DNA of 64,000 nucleotides from Viridibacterium sediminicola. Lineage in GTDB: Bacteria > Pseudomonadota > Gammaproteobacteria > Burkholderiales > Rhodocyclaceae. The position numbers and the translations under genes were made by a program. The stretch spans positions 186,001 to 250,000 of the forward strand of contig NZ_JBDIVE010000003.1 of the NCBI RefSeq assembly GCF_039631295.1. Direction: 5' to 3'. The first letter of the stretch is position 1; the number at the start of each line of letters is the position of its first letter. Below the pieces are notes generated by a model. The model did no database searches. It saw nothing but the letters and a program-made list of their open reading frames with translations, and was not told the origin of the DNA. Below, piece by piece: positions 9,814 through 17,867 of this stretch.

Positions 9814-11031
9814 TCAGCCCTTGACCGGCTTGACGCGGCTGGCCGCCAGTTTGGCGCGTGCGCGTGCTACATCGGTGTCGTCGGCGCTGGCCACGGCAAC
9901 ACCCATGCGGCGCTTGAGAAAGCTCACCGGCTTGCCGAACAGGCGCAGGTCCGATTCCGGCACTTCGAGCGCCTGGGCCACGCCCTCGAAGGCGATGCCG
10001 GTCTCTTCCAGGCCACCGTAGATCACCGCCGAGGCGCCGGGGCGGCGCATCGTGGTATCGACCGGCAAGCCGAGAATGGCGCGGGCATGCAGTTCGAATT
10101 CGGACAGGCGCTGCGTGGCCAGGGTCACCAAGCCGGTGTCATGCGGGCGCGGGCTCACTTCGGAGAACCACACCTCGTCACCCTTGACGAAGAGTTCGAC
10201 GCCGAACACGCCGCGTCCGCCCAGCGCGCTCGTCACGCGGCCGGCGATGTCGCGTGCGCGCTCCAGCGCCAGCGCAGACATTGCTTGCGGCTGCCAGGAC
10301 TCGACGTAATCGCCGCTGACCTGCACATGGCCGATCGGCGCACAGAACAGGGTGTCCACCGTGCCCTGGGTATTGAGGGCGCGTACTGTGAGCAAGGTGA
10401 TTTCGTATTCGAAGGGAATCAGCGATTCGACGATCACGCGGGCGGCTTTGACGCGGCCGGACTCCATCGCGTAGTTCCAGGCGGCTGCGACGTCCGCCGC
10501 GCTGCGCAGCAGGGATTGCCCCTTGCCGGAGGAGGACATCACCGGCTTGACGAAGCAGGGGTAGCCGATACCGCCATCGATGGCTGCCTGCAGACTCTCC
10601 AGCGAGTCGGCAAAGGCATAGCGCGAGGTCGGCAGGCCGAGTTCTTCGGCGGCCAGGCGGCGGATGCCTTCGCGGTTCATGGTCAGCTGGATGGCGCGCG
10701 CAGTGGGAATCACCTCGGCCAGCCCCTCGGCTTCGATCTCGCCCAGCGTGGCGGTGGCCAGGGCTTCGATCTCAGGCACGATCAGATCAGGTCGTTCGGC
10801 CTCGATCAGCGCACGCAGCGCGGCGCCATCGGTCATGTCGATGACGTGGGCGCGGTGGGCGACCTGCATGCCCGGTGCGTCGGCATAGCGGTCGACGGCG
10901 ATCACTTCGACGCCCAGACGCTGCAGGGCGATGATCACTTCCTTGCCCAGCTCGCCGGCGCCGAGCAGCATGGCCTTGGTTGCGGAAGGGCTGAGGGGCG
11001 TGCCGATGGAGGACAGATAAGATGAGCTCAT
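9814..11031 (-). CDS. purT: Formate-dependent phosphoribosylglycinamide formyltransferase (GAR transformylase 2)
   Basis: 405 residues, ATP-grasp fold. It converts GAR, formate and ATP to formyl-GAR, the folate-independent version of step 3 of purine synthesis. Diagnostic segments are LLGAGELGKEV near residue 24, DRYADAPGMQVAHRAHV, PEIEALAT, NREGIRRLAAEELGLPTS, KPVMSSSGKGQS and EVSPRPHDTGLVT. The ATG at 11031 matches the N-terminus of the family (about 390-400 residues). The longer in-frame reading up to 12267 is the shadow of the upstream transporter gene and is not used. Confidence 0.97.
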   Translation of the reverse strand: MSSSYLSSIGTPLSPSATKAMLLGAGELGKEVIIALQRLGVEVIAVDRYADAPGMQVAHRAHVIDMTDGAALRALIEAERPDLIVPEIEALATATLGEIEAEGLAEVIPTARAIQLTMNREGIRRLAAEELGLPTSRYAFADSLESLQAAIDGGIGYPCFVKPVMSSSGKGQSLLRSAADVAAAWNYAMESGRVKAARVIVESLIPFEYEITLLTVRALNTQGTVDTLFCAPIGHVQVSGDYVESWQPQAMSALALERARDIAGRVTSALGGRGVFGVELFVKGDEVWFSEVSPRPHDTGLVTLATQRLSEFELHARAILGLPVDTTMRRPGASAVIYGGLEETGIAFEGVAQALEVPESDLRLFGKPVSFLKRRMGVAVASADDTDVARARAKLAASRVKPVKG

Positions 11032-11138
11032 GGTCAGGTCTGGCGGGGCGGTAGCGTAAAGGGCGGATGGTAACGCGCCGGCGGGCGTTGCTGCTGCAAA
11101 AGCCTGGGTGGCGTAGTCGGGCAAAGCCTCTCGCGTCG

Positions 11139-12014
11139 CTATTCCAATGCGAAGACCAGCACCACGGGCAGGACGAGGATGGCGAGCAGATTGCCCAGCA
11201 GCACGATGGAGGCGACCTTGTCCGGTTCCTGTTTGTAGCGCTCGGCGAACAGGTAGTTCATCACTGCGGGTGGCAGCGCGCCGTAAATGATCAGCAGCGC
11301 AGCGGCCATGCCGTGCAAGCCCAGCAGCCAGGCGACGAGGCCGGAGACGCAGCCGCCGACGAGGGGGCGGGCGAGGCCGCCGATGAGGCCGATGCGCCAG
11401 CCGTCGAAGCGGATATCGGTCATGCGCACGCCCAGCGCGAAGAGCATCAGCGGAATGGCGATGTCGCCGAGCAGCTTGAGCGCCATCACCAGTGGTTGCC
11501 AGACCACGATGCCGGACAGCGACACCGCCAGGCCGAGGATGGTGGCGATCACATTGGGCACCTTCCAGATCTGAGCAAGGTTGAGTTTGTGATCGAGCAA
11601 CCAGCTGCCGAAGGTGAAGTGCAGCAGGGTCGACACCATGAACAGGATCACCGCCGGCTGCAGCGCTTCGTTGCCGAAGGACAGCACGGCGAGCGGGATG
11701 CCCAGATTGGCCGAGTTGCCGAACATGATTGGCGGGACCAGGGTGCGCGGGTCCTGCTTGAGCGCGCGCGCGAGCAGCCAGGCAAGGCCGCCGCAGGCCA
11801 GGGTGACCAGCAACATGGCCAGCGCCAGGCGCGAGAACTGGGCGACATGGAAGTCGCGCGCGGCCAGGGCGCCGAAGATCAGCGCCGGCGAGAAGACGTC
11901 CATGGTCAGCTTGTTGGCCACCGCCATGTCGGGGCGGTCGCGCCGCGCGACGAAGTAGCCGATGGCGGCAATCGCAAAGACGGGGAAGAGAATGGCGACG
12001 ATGCGTTCGAGCAT
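11139..12014 (-). CDS. AEC-family (auxin efflux carrier-like) transporter
   Basis: 291 residues with about ten hydrophobic segments arranged as two five-helix halves. The family's broken-helix signatures are visible: PALIFGALA near 44, PIMFGNSANLGIPLAVLSFGNEA near 98-120, and GALPPAVMNYLFAERY near 248-265. AEC proteins move organic acids or amino acids (for example malonate or malate) and auxin in plants. The substrate is not predictable. ATG 12014 is preferred because translation then begins directly with the first helix. A second AEC gene lies at 37383. Confidence 0.9.
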   Translation of the reverse strand: MLERIVAILFPVFAIAAIGYFVARRDRPDMAVANKLTMDVFSPALIFGALAARDFHVAQFSRLALAMLLVTLACGGLAWLLARALKQDPRTLVPPIMFGNSANLGIPLAVLSFGNEALQPAVILFMVSTLLHFTFGSWLLDHKLNLAQIWKVPNVIATILGLAVSLSGIVVWQPLVMALKLLGDIAIPLMLFALGVRMTDIRFDGWRIGLIGGLARPLVGGCVSGLVAWLLGLHGMAAALLIIYGALPPAVMNYLFAERYKQEPDKVASIVLLGNLLAILVLPVVLVFALE

Positions 12015-12191
12015 GGGAGGCTTGCGCGGCGAGAGTGCTTGCCATTCTAGCGGCACGCTGCCCGGCTGGCGGCCGAACGCGGTACGCGGGCCGAGGGATT
12101 TTTTGCTGCAAACGGGGTTCGATCCTGCGCTGCTCGCCTATTCTGCGCATGGCTCGTGCATCAAAGCCATAAATTGCGTTGCTTTGTGCGC

Positions 12192-12413
12192 ATGAATTGT
12201 GCGTTTTTTGTCGTTGTGGGCGTGATTGGTGCAAAAAGATTAGTGTTTTTGCGCGTTTGTATTTCAAGAGTTTTTGGTTTTTGTTTTATCTATTTGTTTT
12301 TAAATGTATTTGTAGGTTTTTTCGGGGCTGGCCCCGTTTTTGCTGAGAACCTGATAGCGACGCGGCTTGATGCAAGCCGGCGTTGGCCTTCATTCACTGA
12401 AAGAAAAGACTGA
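12192..12413 (+). other. Candidate Phe-rich leader ORF coupled to aroP
   Basis: From the ATG at 12192 this frame has 73 codons, of which 12 are Phe (10 in the first 50), plus one Tyr and one Trp. Its TGA (12411-12413) ends two bases before the aroP ATG at 12416, close enough for translational coupling. The frame stays open upstream to a GTG at 12156. No good ribosome site is visible, and Phe codons are expected in any T-rich stretch, so coding is unproven. The link that makes it interesting is that the downstream gene imports Phe, Tyr and Trp. Confidence 0.35.
12323..12341 (+). terminator. Weak terminator/attenuator-like hairpin in the aroP leader
   Basis: CGGGG (12323-12327) and CCCCG (12332-12336) form a 5-bp GC stem with a 4-base CTGG loop, followed by TTTTT (12337-12341). 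It lies about 75 bases before aroP, on the coding strand and inside the candidate leader ORF. The stem is short for a full terminator. ACGGGG at 12113-12118 could pair with the CCCCGT arm as an alternative fold. Confidence 0.4.
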
Positions 12414-12415
12414 GC

Positions 12416-13789
12416 ATGCGTGAACAAGACACATCCAATGCCTTGAAGCGGGGCTTGAAGAATCGCCACATCCAGCTGATCGCGCTGGGCGGGGCGATTG
12501 GTACCGGGCTGTTCCTGGGGATTGCACAGACCATCCAGCTGGCCGGGCCGGCGGTGATCCTGGGCTATGCGATTGCCGGGCTGATCGCCTTTTTCATCAT
12601 GCGCCAGCTCGGCGAGATGGTGGTCGAGGAGCCGGTTGCCGGTTCCTTCAGCCACTTTGCCAATCGTTACTGGGGGCCGCTTGCCGGCTTCATGTCGGGC
12701 TGGAATTACTGGGTGCTCTACGTGCTGGTCAGCATGGCCGAGCTGACCGCTGTCGGCATCTACGTGCAGTACTGGTGGCCGGGCGTGCCGACCTGGGTGT
12801 CGGCGCTCGGTTTCTTCGTGCTGATCAATGCCATCAACCTGCTGCATGTGAAGCTGTTCGGCGAGATGGAGTTCTGGTTCGCCATCATCAAGGTGTTGGC
12901 GATTGTCGGCATGATCGGCTTTGGCGGCTATCTGCTGCTCAGCGGCCAGGGCGGCGCGCAGGCCAGCGTTGGCAATCTGTGGCAGCTGGGCGGCTTTTTC
13001 CCGCACGGCGTGAGCGGTCTGGTGGCGGCGATGGCGATCATCATGTTCTCCTTCGGCGGTTTGGAGCTGGTCGGCATCACGGCGGCGGAGGCGGACGATC
13101 CGGCCAGGAGCATTCCCAAGGCCACCAACCAGGTGATCTACCGCATTCTGATCTTCTACGTCGGCGCGCTGGCCGTGCTGCTCTCGCTGTTTCCCTGGGA
13201 CAAGGTGCAGGAAGGCGGCAGCCCCTTCGTGATGATCTTCCACGCGCTCGACTCGGACCTGGTGGCCACCGTGCTCAACGTGGTGGTGCTGACCGCCGCG
13301 CTGTCGGTCTATAACAGCTGCGTCTATTGCAATAGCCGCATGCTGCTGGGCCTGGCCGTGCAGGGCAATGCGCCGGCGGCGCTGGCGCACGTCAATGCAC
13401 GTGGCATTCCGGTGGTGGCGCTGGCCGTTTCGGCCTCGGCGACCGCGCTCTGCGTGCTGATCAATTACCTGATGCCGGGCAAGGCCTTCGGCTTGTTGAT
13501 GGCCCTGGTGGTCGCCGCGCTGGTGATCAACTGGGCGATGATCAGCATCACCCACCTCAAGTTCCGCCAGGCCATGCGCGCGCGCGGCCTGACGCCACGC
13601 TACCGCAGCCTGGGTGCGCCGCTCACCAACTACCTCTGCCTGGCCTTCATGGCCGGTGTGCTGGTGGTGATGTGGCGCAGCGCGGATACGCAGATCTCGG
13701 TGCTGCTGATTCCGGCCTGGCTGGCTTTGCTCGGCATTTGTTATCGCTTGCGCCTGCCCCGCCGCAAGGCGGCGAATGCGGCGGCCTGA
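12416..13789 (+). CDS. aroP: Aromatic amino-acid permease, AroP type
   Basis: 457 residues, 12 predicted helices, APC superfamily proton symporter for Phe, Tyr and Trp. Long stretches match what I recall of E. coli AroP: LKRGLKNRHIQLIALGGAIGTG at the start, MRQLGEMVVEEPVAGSFSHFA, GWNYWVLYVLV.MAELTAVG, GGLELVGITAAEADDP, ALSVYNSCVYCNSRML and LLMALVVAALVINWAMIS. This is closer to AroP than to GabP or LysP. It begins two bases after the leader ORF. Downstream lie a peptidase, an Lrp-type regulator and an aromatic aminotransferase, which supports a role in aromatic amino-acid use. Confidence 0.9.
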   Translation: MREQDTSNALKRGLKNRHIQLIALGGAIGTGLFLGIAQTIQLAGPAVILGYAIAGLIAFFIMRQLGEMVVEEPVAGSFSHFANRYWGPLAGFMSGWNYWVLYVLVSMAELTAVGIYVQYWWPGVPTWVSALGFFVLINAINLLHVKLFGEMEFWFAIIKVLAIVGMIGFGGYLLLSGQGGAQASVGNLWQLGGFFPHGVSGLVAAMAIIMFSFGGLELVGITAAEADDPARSIPKATNQVIYRILIFYVGALAVLLSLFPWDKVQEGGSPFVMIFHALDSDLVATVLNVVVLTAALSVYNSCVYCNSRMLLGLAVQGNAPAALAHVNARGIPVVALAVSASATALCVLINYLMPGKAFGLLMALVVAALVINWAMISITHLKFRQAMRARGLTPRYRSLGAPLTNYLCLAFMAGVLVVMWRSADTQISVLLIPAWLALLGICYRLRLPRRKAANAAA

Positions 13790-13832
13790 GCGCGTTGTCG
13801 TCTATTCCTGAACCCTTCAAGGGAGTTTTACT

Positions 13833-15389
13833 GTGTTCACTGCAATTCGATCCTGTGTCTGGCCGCGCCTGTTGGCGCCCATGCTGTTGCTTGCGGCGCT
13901 GCCCGCCCAGGCACAACACGTTTTTTCTCCGGCGGAGAGCGAGCGTCTGGCGCGCGCGAGCTTTCCCGAGTATTTCGAGTTTCTCGCCAAGCCCAGTGAT
14001 GCGGTCAATGCCGAAGACATCCAGCGCAATGCGGCCTGGCTGGAACAGGCTTTCCAGAAGCGCGGCTTCCGTACCCAGCAGCTCGCCAACGAGGGCCGCC
14101 CGCTGGTGTTCGCCGAACTGGGCGCGCCGGTCAAGGGACGCAAGACGATCCTGTTCTACATGCATTTTGACGCCCAGCCGGTGACGCCTTCGGAATGGAA
14201 GAGCGAACCCTGGACGCCGACGCTGAAGGCCAAGGATGCCGAAGGCAAGTGGCAGGCGCTGCCCAGCGAGCGTCTGCAGCAAGGCAAGATCGATCCGGAA
14301 TGGCGCGTCTTCGCGCGCGCTGCGGCCGACGACAAGGGGCCGATCGTGATGTTCCTGGCGGCCATCGATGGCCTCAAGGCGGCGCGCCAGACGCCGGCGG
14401 TGAACGTCAAGGTGATCCTCGATTCGCAGGAGGAGAAGGGCTCGCCGCGCCTGCATATCGTGATGAAGGAGAACGCCGAGCTGCTCAAGAGCGATGGTCT
14501 GATCGTCTACGACGGCGCCATGCCGTCGAACAATAATCCGGGCGTCAATTTCGGTAATCGTGGTTCGATCCAGCTGGATCTGACAGTGTTCGGCGCCAAC
14601 TCCGCGCCGCACAGCGGCACCTACGGCAATGTCATCCCCAATCCGGCGCTGCGCCTGGCCAGCTTGCTTGCCGGCATGAAGAGTGCCGATGGCAAGGTGA
14701 CGATTCCCGGCTTCTACGATGGTGTGAACATCAGCGCGGAAGACAAGGCCAGCATGGCGCAGATCGCGCCGCCGGCCGGCACGCTGGAGAAGCGCTTTGG
14801 CGTGGCCAAGCTGGACGCGCTGGCGGCGGTTAGCAATCCGGTGGAAGCCGTGCAGTATCCCTCGCTCGACATTCTCGGCCTCGCCGCAGCCCAGGTCGGC
14901 CCGCGTGCAGCCAATGCGATTCCTTCCACCGCGACGGCCAGCCTGAACATCCGCACCGTGCCCGAAGGCGCGCCGCAAAAGATGTACGAGCTGGTGCGGC
15001 GTTACATCGAAACCCAGGGCTTTCACCTGATCGATAGCGAAGCCCCGACGGCCGAGGAGCGCGCCCGCTACAGCCAGCTCGCCCGCCTGAGTCTGGTGGC
15101 TTATCCGAGCACCTCTAGCGCGGCCCGCGTGGCCATGGATTCGCCGCTGGCCAAGTGGGTGCTCAGCGGGGTGCGTGCGCCGCGTGCGCTGGAGCCGGAA
15201 AAGGTGCGCATGGGCGGTTCGACCCTGCCCATGAGCGGCGCGGTCGATGTGCTGCAGATGTCTTATGTGGTGGTGCCGCTGGTCAATGCCGACAATAATC
15301 AGCACAGCTTTGACGAGAACATGCGCCTGGGCAATTACCTTGAAGGCATCCGCACGATTGCTGCGATGCTGACCACGCCCTCGTTCTGA
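13833..15389 (+). CDS. Exported M20-family metallopeptidase
   Basis: 518 residues with a signal peptide (cleavage near AQAQ, residue 28). It has the M20 layout: catalytic domain split by a dimerisation/lid domain. Metal and catalytic residues are visible in FYMHFDAQP (His, Asp), ADDKGP (Asp), SQEEKGSP (Glu pair, general base then metal ligand) and a late NQHSFDEN (His). M20 enzymes release amino acids from dipeptides or acyl-amino acids using two zinc ions. Being exported, it would feed free amino acids to uptake systems such as the adjacent AroP. It starts 43 bases after aroP. Confidence 0.9.
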   Translation: MFTAIRSCVWPRLLAPMLLLAALPAQAQHVFSPAESERLARASFPEYFEFLAKPSDAVNAEDIQRNAAWLEQAFQKRGFRTQQLANEGRPLVFAELGAPVKGRKTILFYMHFDAQPVTPSEWKSEPWTPTLKAKDAEGKWQALPSERLQQGKIDPEWRVFARAAADDKGPIVMFLAAIDGLKAARQTPAVNVKVILDSQEEKGSPRLHIVMKENAELLKSDGLIVYDGAMPSNNNPGVNFGNRGSIQLDLTVFGANSAPHSGTYGNVIPNPALRLASLLAGMKSADGKVTIPGFYDGVNISAEDKASMAQIAPPAGTLEKRFGVAKLDALAAVSNPVEAVQYPSLDILGLAAAQVGPRAANAIPSTATASLNIRTVPEGAPQKMYELVRRYIETQGFHLIDSEAPTAEERARYSQLARLSLVAYPSTSSAARVAMDSPLAKWVLSGVRAPRALEPEKVRMGGSTLPMSGAVDVLQMSYVVVPLVNADNNQHSFDENMRLGNYLEGIRTIAAMLTTPSF

Positions 15390-15456
15390 TCCGCCGGCGC
15401 GGGCAGGGCTCAATCCTCCCGCGCCAAGTCCTTTTGACGATGAAAGCCATTCAAAC

Positions 15457-15930
15457 ATGAGCACTTCCCTCGACGACAATGATCGCAAGATGCTGGATCT
15501 GTTGCGCCAGAACGGCCGCCTCAGCAACCAGGAACTGGCTGATCTGATCGGCCTCTCGGCCTCGCAGTGCTCGCGTAAACGCATTGCGCTGGAGCAGGCC
15601 GGGCTGATTCTCGGCTACCACGCCCAGCTTTCGCCCGAAGGCGATGGCGCGCCGGTGATGGGCGTCGTCGAAGTACGCATGCTCAGCCACACGCCGGAGG
15701 CGGTCGAGCTGTTCTACGACTTCGTGCGCAAGGCCGACGCGATCCGCGATGTGCTCAAGCTCACCGGCGAGTACGACTATCTGCTCAAGGTGGCGGTGCC
15801 GGATCTGGCGGCGCTGAGCCAGCTGATCAATGCCTTGTCGGCCCTGCGCAATTGCGTCAGCCACCTGCGGACTTCGGTGGTGCTCGAACGCATCAAGGAA
15901 TCCGGTGTGGTGATTACGTCTCGCGCGTAA
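15457..15930 (+). CDS. Lrp/AsnC-family transcriptional regulator
   Basis: 157 residues: winged helix-turn-helix (residues 5-60, DRKMLDLLRQNGRLSNQELADLIGLS then the SQCSRKRIALEQAGLI recognition helix) followed by the RAM/AsnC ligand-binding domain (65-150) with the TGEYDYLLKV signature. Such proteins sense amino acids as octamers. Lying between an aromatic permease and an aromatic aminotransferase, it is a good candidate for their regulator. The alternative, a distant global Lrp, is less likely because the N-terminus differs from true Lrp. Confidence 0.92.
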   Translation: MSTSLDDNDRKMLDLLRQNGRLSNQELADLIGLSASQCSRKRIALEQAGLILGYHAQLSPEGDGAPVMGVVEVRMLSHTPEAVELFYDFVRKADAIRDVLKLTGEYDYLLKVAVPDLAALSQLINALSALRNCVSHLRTSVVLERIKESGVVITSRA

Positions 15931-15954
15931 TGGTCGTTTATTTGAGATTTATGC

Positions 15955-15982
15955 TTGATTCGTGCTTTTTAAATACTAAAAT
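15955..15982 (+). promoter_or_regulatory. Candidate sigma70 promoter for the YitT gene
   Basis: TTGATT (15955-15960) and TAAAAT (15977-15982) are separated by 16 bases in an AT-rich stretch directly after the Lrp gene and 30 bases before the next start. It would start a new transcript for the YitT and tyrB genes. Confidence 0.4.
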
Positions 15983-16012
15983 TGCACGACAATTTCTAAT
16001 TGGCTTGATTTG

Positions 16013-16627
16013 ATGACGACGCTGAGCATGCCCGAACGTATTCCCCACAGTCAGTTCGAAGACTTGCTGGCCTTGCTGATCGGCACCCTGGTGGTGTCCT
16101 TTGGCGCCAGCCTGCTCAAACAGGCTGGCGCGCTGACTGGCGGCATGGCCGGGGTCGCCTTCCTGATCCATTACGCAACCGGCATCAAGTTCGGTTACGC
16201 CTTCTTCCTGCTCAACGTCCCGTTCTACTGGCTGGCCTTCTTGCGCATGGGCAAGGTCTTCGTCTTCAAGACTTTCTGCGCGGTGGCCCTGGTGTCGGTG
16301 TTTACCGAGCTGCATCCGCGCTTCATCGACATCTCGCACATCAATCCCTTCTACGCCGCGATCTTTGCCAATGCGGTGATGGGCCTGGGCTTCATCGTGC
16401 TGTTCCGCCACAAGGCCAGCCTCGGCGGCATTAACATCCTCGCCCTGTACCTGCAGGAGCGATACAACATCCGCGCCGGCAAGGTGATGATGGGTGTGGA
16501 TGTGCTGATCGTGCTCAGCTCGCTGTTCCTGGTCAGCTTGCCGCTGCTGGCGGCCTCGATCTGCGGCGCGGTGGTGCTCAACCTGATCATCGCCATGAAT
16601 CACCGCCCCAACCGTTACCTCGCCTGA
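16013..16627 (+). CDS. YitT-family membrane protein
   Basis: 204 residues with five or six membrane-spanning segments and the YitT signature: GTLVVSFGASLLKQAGALTGGMAGVAFLIHYATG, FLLNVPFYWLAFLRMGK and GLGFIVLFRHKASLGGINILAL. Members lack the cytosolic C-terminal DUF2179 domain when this short. The function is unknown; transport has been suggested. The ATG at 16013 is used; a TTG three bases earlier or the ATG at 16028 are possible. It is upstream of tyrB by 43 bases and could share its transcript. Confidence 0.8.
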   Translation: MTTLSMPERIPHSQFEDLLALLIGTLVVSFGASLLKQAGALTGGMAGVAFLIHYATGIKFGYAFFLLNVPFYWLAFLRMGKVFVFKTFCAVALVSVFTELHPRFIDISHINPFYAAIFANAVMGLGFIVLFRHKASLGGINILALYLQERYNIRAGKVMMGVDVLIVLSSLFLVSLPLLAASICGAVVLNLIIAMNHRPNRYLA

Positions 16628-16670
16628 GCGCGCCGCGTTGCAGGCCAGCCAACTTTTTTCAGGATTTGCC

Positions 16671-17867
16671 ATGTTCCAGCATATCGACGCCTACGCCGGC
16701 GACCCCATCCTGTCGCTGATGGAGCGCTTCAAGACCGATCCGCGCGCCGACAAGGTCAATCTCTCCATCGGCCTTTACTACGATGCCCAGGGCGTGATTC
16801 CGCAGCTCGACGCCGTGCAGCAAGCCTATGGCCGCATCGAGGGACGGCGCGCGGTGCCCAGCCTCTATCTGCCGATGGAGGGCATGAAGGCTTATCGCGA
16901 GCGCATCCAGCAACTCTTGTTTGGTGCCGACAGCGCCGCCGTGCAGGCCGGCCGCGTGGCGACGATCCAGACCCTCGGCGGCTCGGGCGCACTCAAGGTG
17001 GGCGCGGACTTCCTCCGGCGCTATTTCCCGCAGGCCGAAGTCTGGGTCTCGGACCCGACCTGGGATAACCACGTCGCGATCTTCGAAGGCGCCGGTTTCA
17101 AGGTGCACAGCTATCCCTACTTTGATCCGCAAACCCTGGGCGTGGCCTTCGACGCCATGCTCGACAAGCTTGCCAGCCTGCCCGCGCAGAGCGTCGTGCT
17201 GCTGCATCCCTGCTGCCACAATCCGACCGGCTCTGATCTGACGCCGGCGCAGTGGGATCAGCTCATCGAAGTGCTGCGCGCCCGCACGCTGATTCCCTTC
17301 CTCGACATCGCCTACCAGGGCTTTGGCGCGGGCATTGATGAGGACGCCTACGCGATCCGCGCGCTGGCCGCCGCCGGCCTGCCTTTCCTGGTCGCCAATT
17401 CCTTCTCCAAGATCTTCTCGCTCTACGGTGAGCGTGTCGGCGGCCTGTCGGTCGTCTGTCACGATGCGGCCCAGGCCGATCTCGTTCTGGGCCAGCTCAA
17501 AGCCACGGTGCGCCGCAATTACTCCAGCCCGCCGATGCTGGGCGCCGAGCTGGTCAGCGCGGTGCTGGGCGATGCCGTGCTCAAGCAGGGCTGGCTGGGC
17601 GAGGTCGACACCATGCGCACGCGCATCATCAGCATGCGCCAGACCTTGCGCGACGCCCTGGGCCAGACCTTGCCGGATCGCAACTTCGATTACCTCGTCA
17701 CGCAGCGCGGCATGTTCAGCTACACCGGCCTCAGCCCCGCGCAGGTCGACCGTCTGCGCGAGGAGTTCGGCATCTACCTGGTGCGCAGTGGTCGCATCTG
17801 CGTGGCCGGCCTCAACACCGCCAATATCGACCGCGTGGCCGAGGCCTTTGCACGCGTGATGGCCTGA
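16671..17867 (+). CDS. tyrB: Aromatic amino-acid aminotransferase (aspartate/tyrosine/aromatic class)
   Basis: 398 residues, fold-type I PLP enzyme of the AspC/TyrB family, which moves the amino group of Tyr, Phe or Asp to 2-oxoglutarate. PLP-binding Lys is K247 in NSFSKIFSLYGERVG; other hallmarks are QTLGGSGALKVGADFL, VWVSDPTWDNH, HPCCHNPTGSDLT, the LDIAYQGFGAG loop and the terminal SGRICVAGLN, containing the substrate Arg. AGGA lies upstream of the ATG. The TyrB choice over AspC rests on the neighbouring aroP and is an inference. Its stop codon abuts the convergent LysR gene with no gap. Confidence 0.85.
   Translation: MFQHIDAYAGDPILSLMERFKTDPRADKVNLSIGLYYDAQGVIPQLDAVQQAYGRIEGRRAVPSLYLPMEGMKAYRERIQQLLFGADSAAVQAGRVATIQTLGGSGALKVGADFLRRYFPQAEVWVSDPTWDNHVAIFEGAGFKVHSYPYFDPQTLGVAFDAMLDKLASLPAQSVVLLHPCCHNPTGSDLTPAQWDQLIEVLRARTLIPFLDIAYQGFGAGIDEDAYAIRALAAAGLPFLVANSFSKIFSLYGERVGGLSVVCHDAAQADLVLGQLKATVRRNYSSPPMLGAELVSAVLGDAVLKQGWLGEVDTMRTRIISMRQTLRDALGQTLPDRNFDYLVTQRGMFSYTGLSPAQVDRLREEFGIYLVRSGRICVAGLNTANIDRVAEAFARVMA

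Larger units (their letters stand above)
12057..12415 (+). promoter_or_regulatory. Long T-rich leader of aroP
   Basis: About 360 bases between the divergent AEC gene and aroP. From roughly 12180 to 12345 the plus strand is strikingly T-rich, in sharp contrast with the GC-rich surroundings. It holds a Phe-rich reading frame coupled to aroP (12192-12413) and a short GC hairpin with a T-run (12323-12341). I see no protein-family match. The make-up suggests a transcribed leader involved in controlling aroP, though a compositional accident or an AT-rich promoter region is also possible. Confidence 0.45.

Noticed and set aside
9814..12267. An 817-residue reading that would fuse purT with about 400 extra N-terminal residues
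   Set aside because: The extension is out-of-frame shadow of the AEC transporter gene; purT starts at 11031, matching family length.
13647..15584. 645-residue open frame on the minus strand over aroP end, the M20 gene and the Lrp start
   Set aside because: It is the antisense shadow of three well-supported plus-strand genes. Its composition (His/Arg/Gln-rich, no domain) is typical of GC-rich antisense frames.
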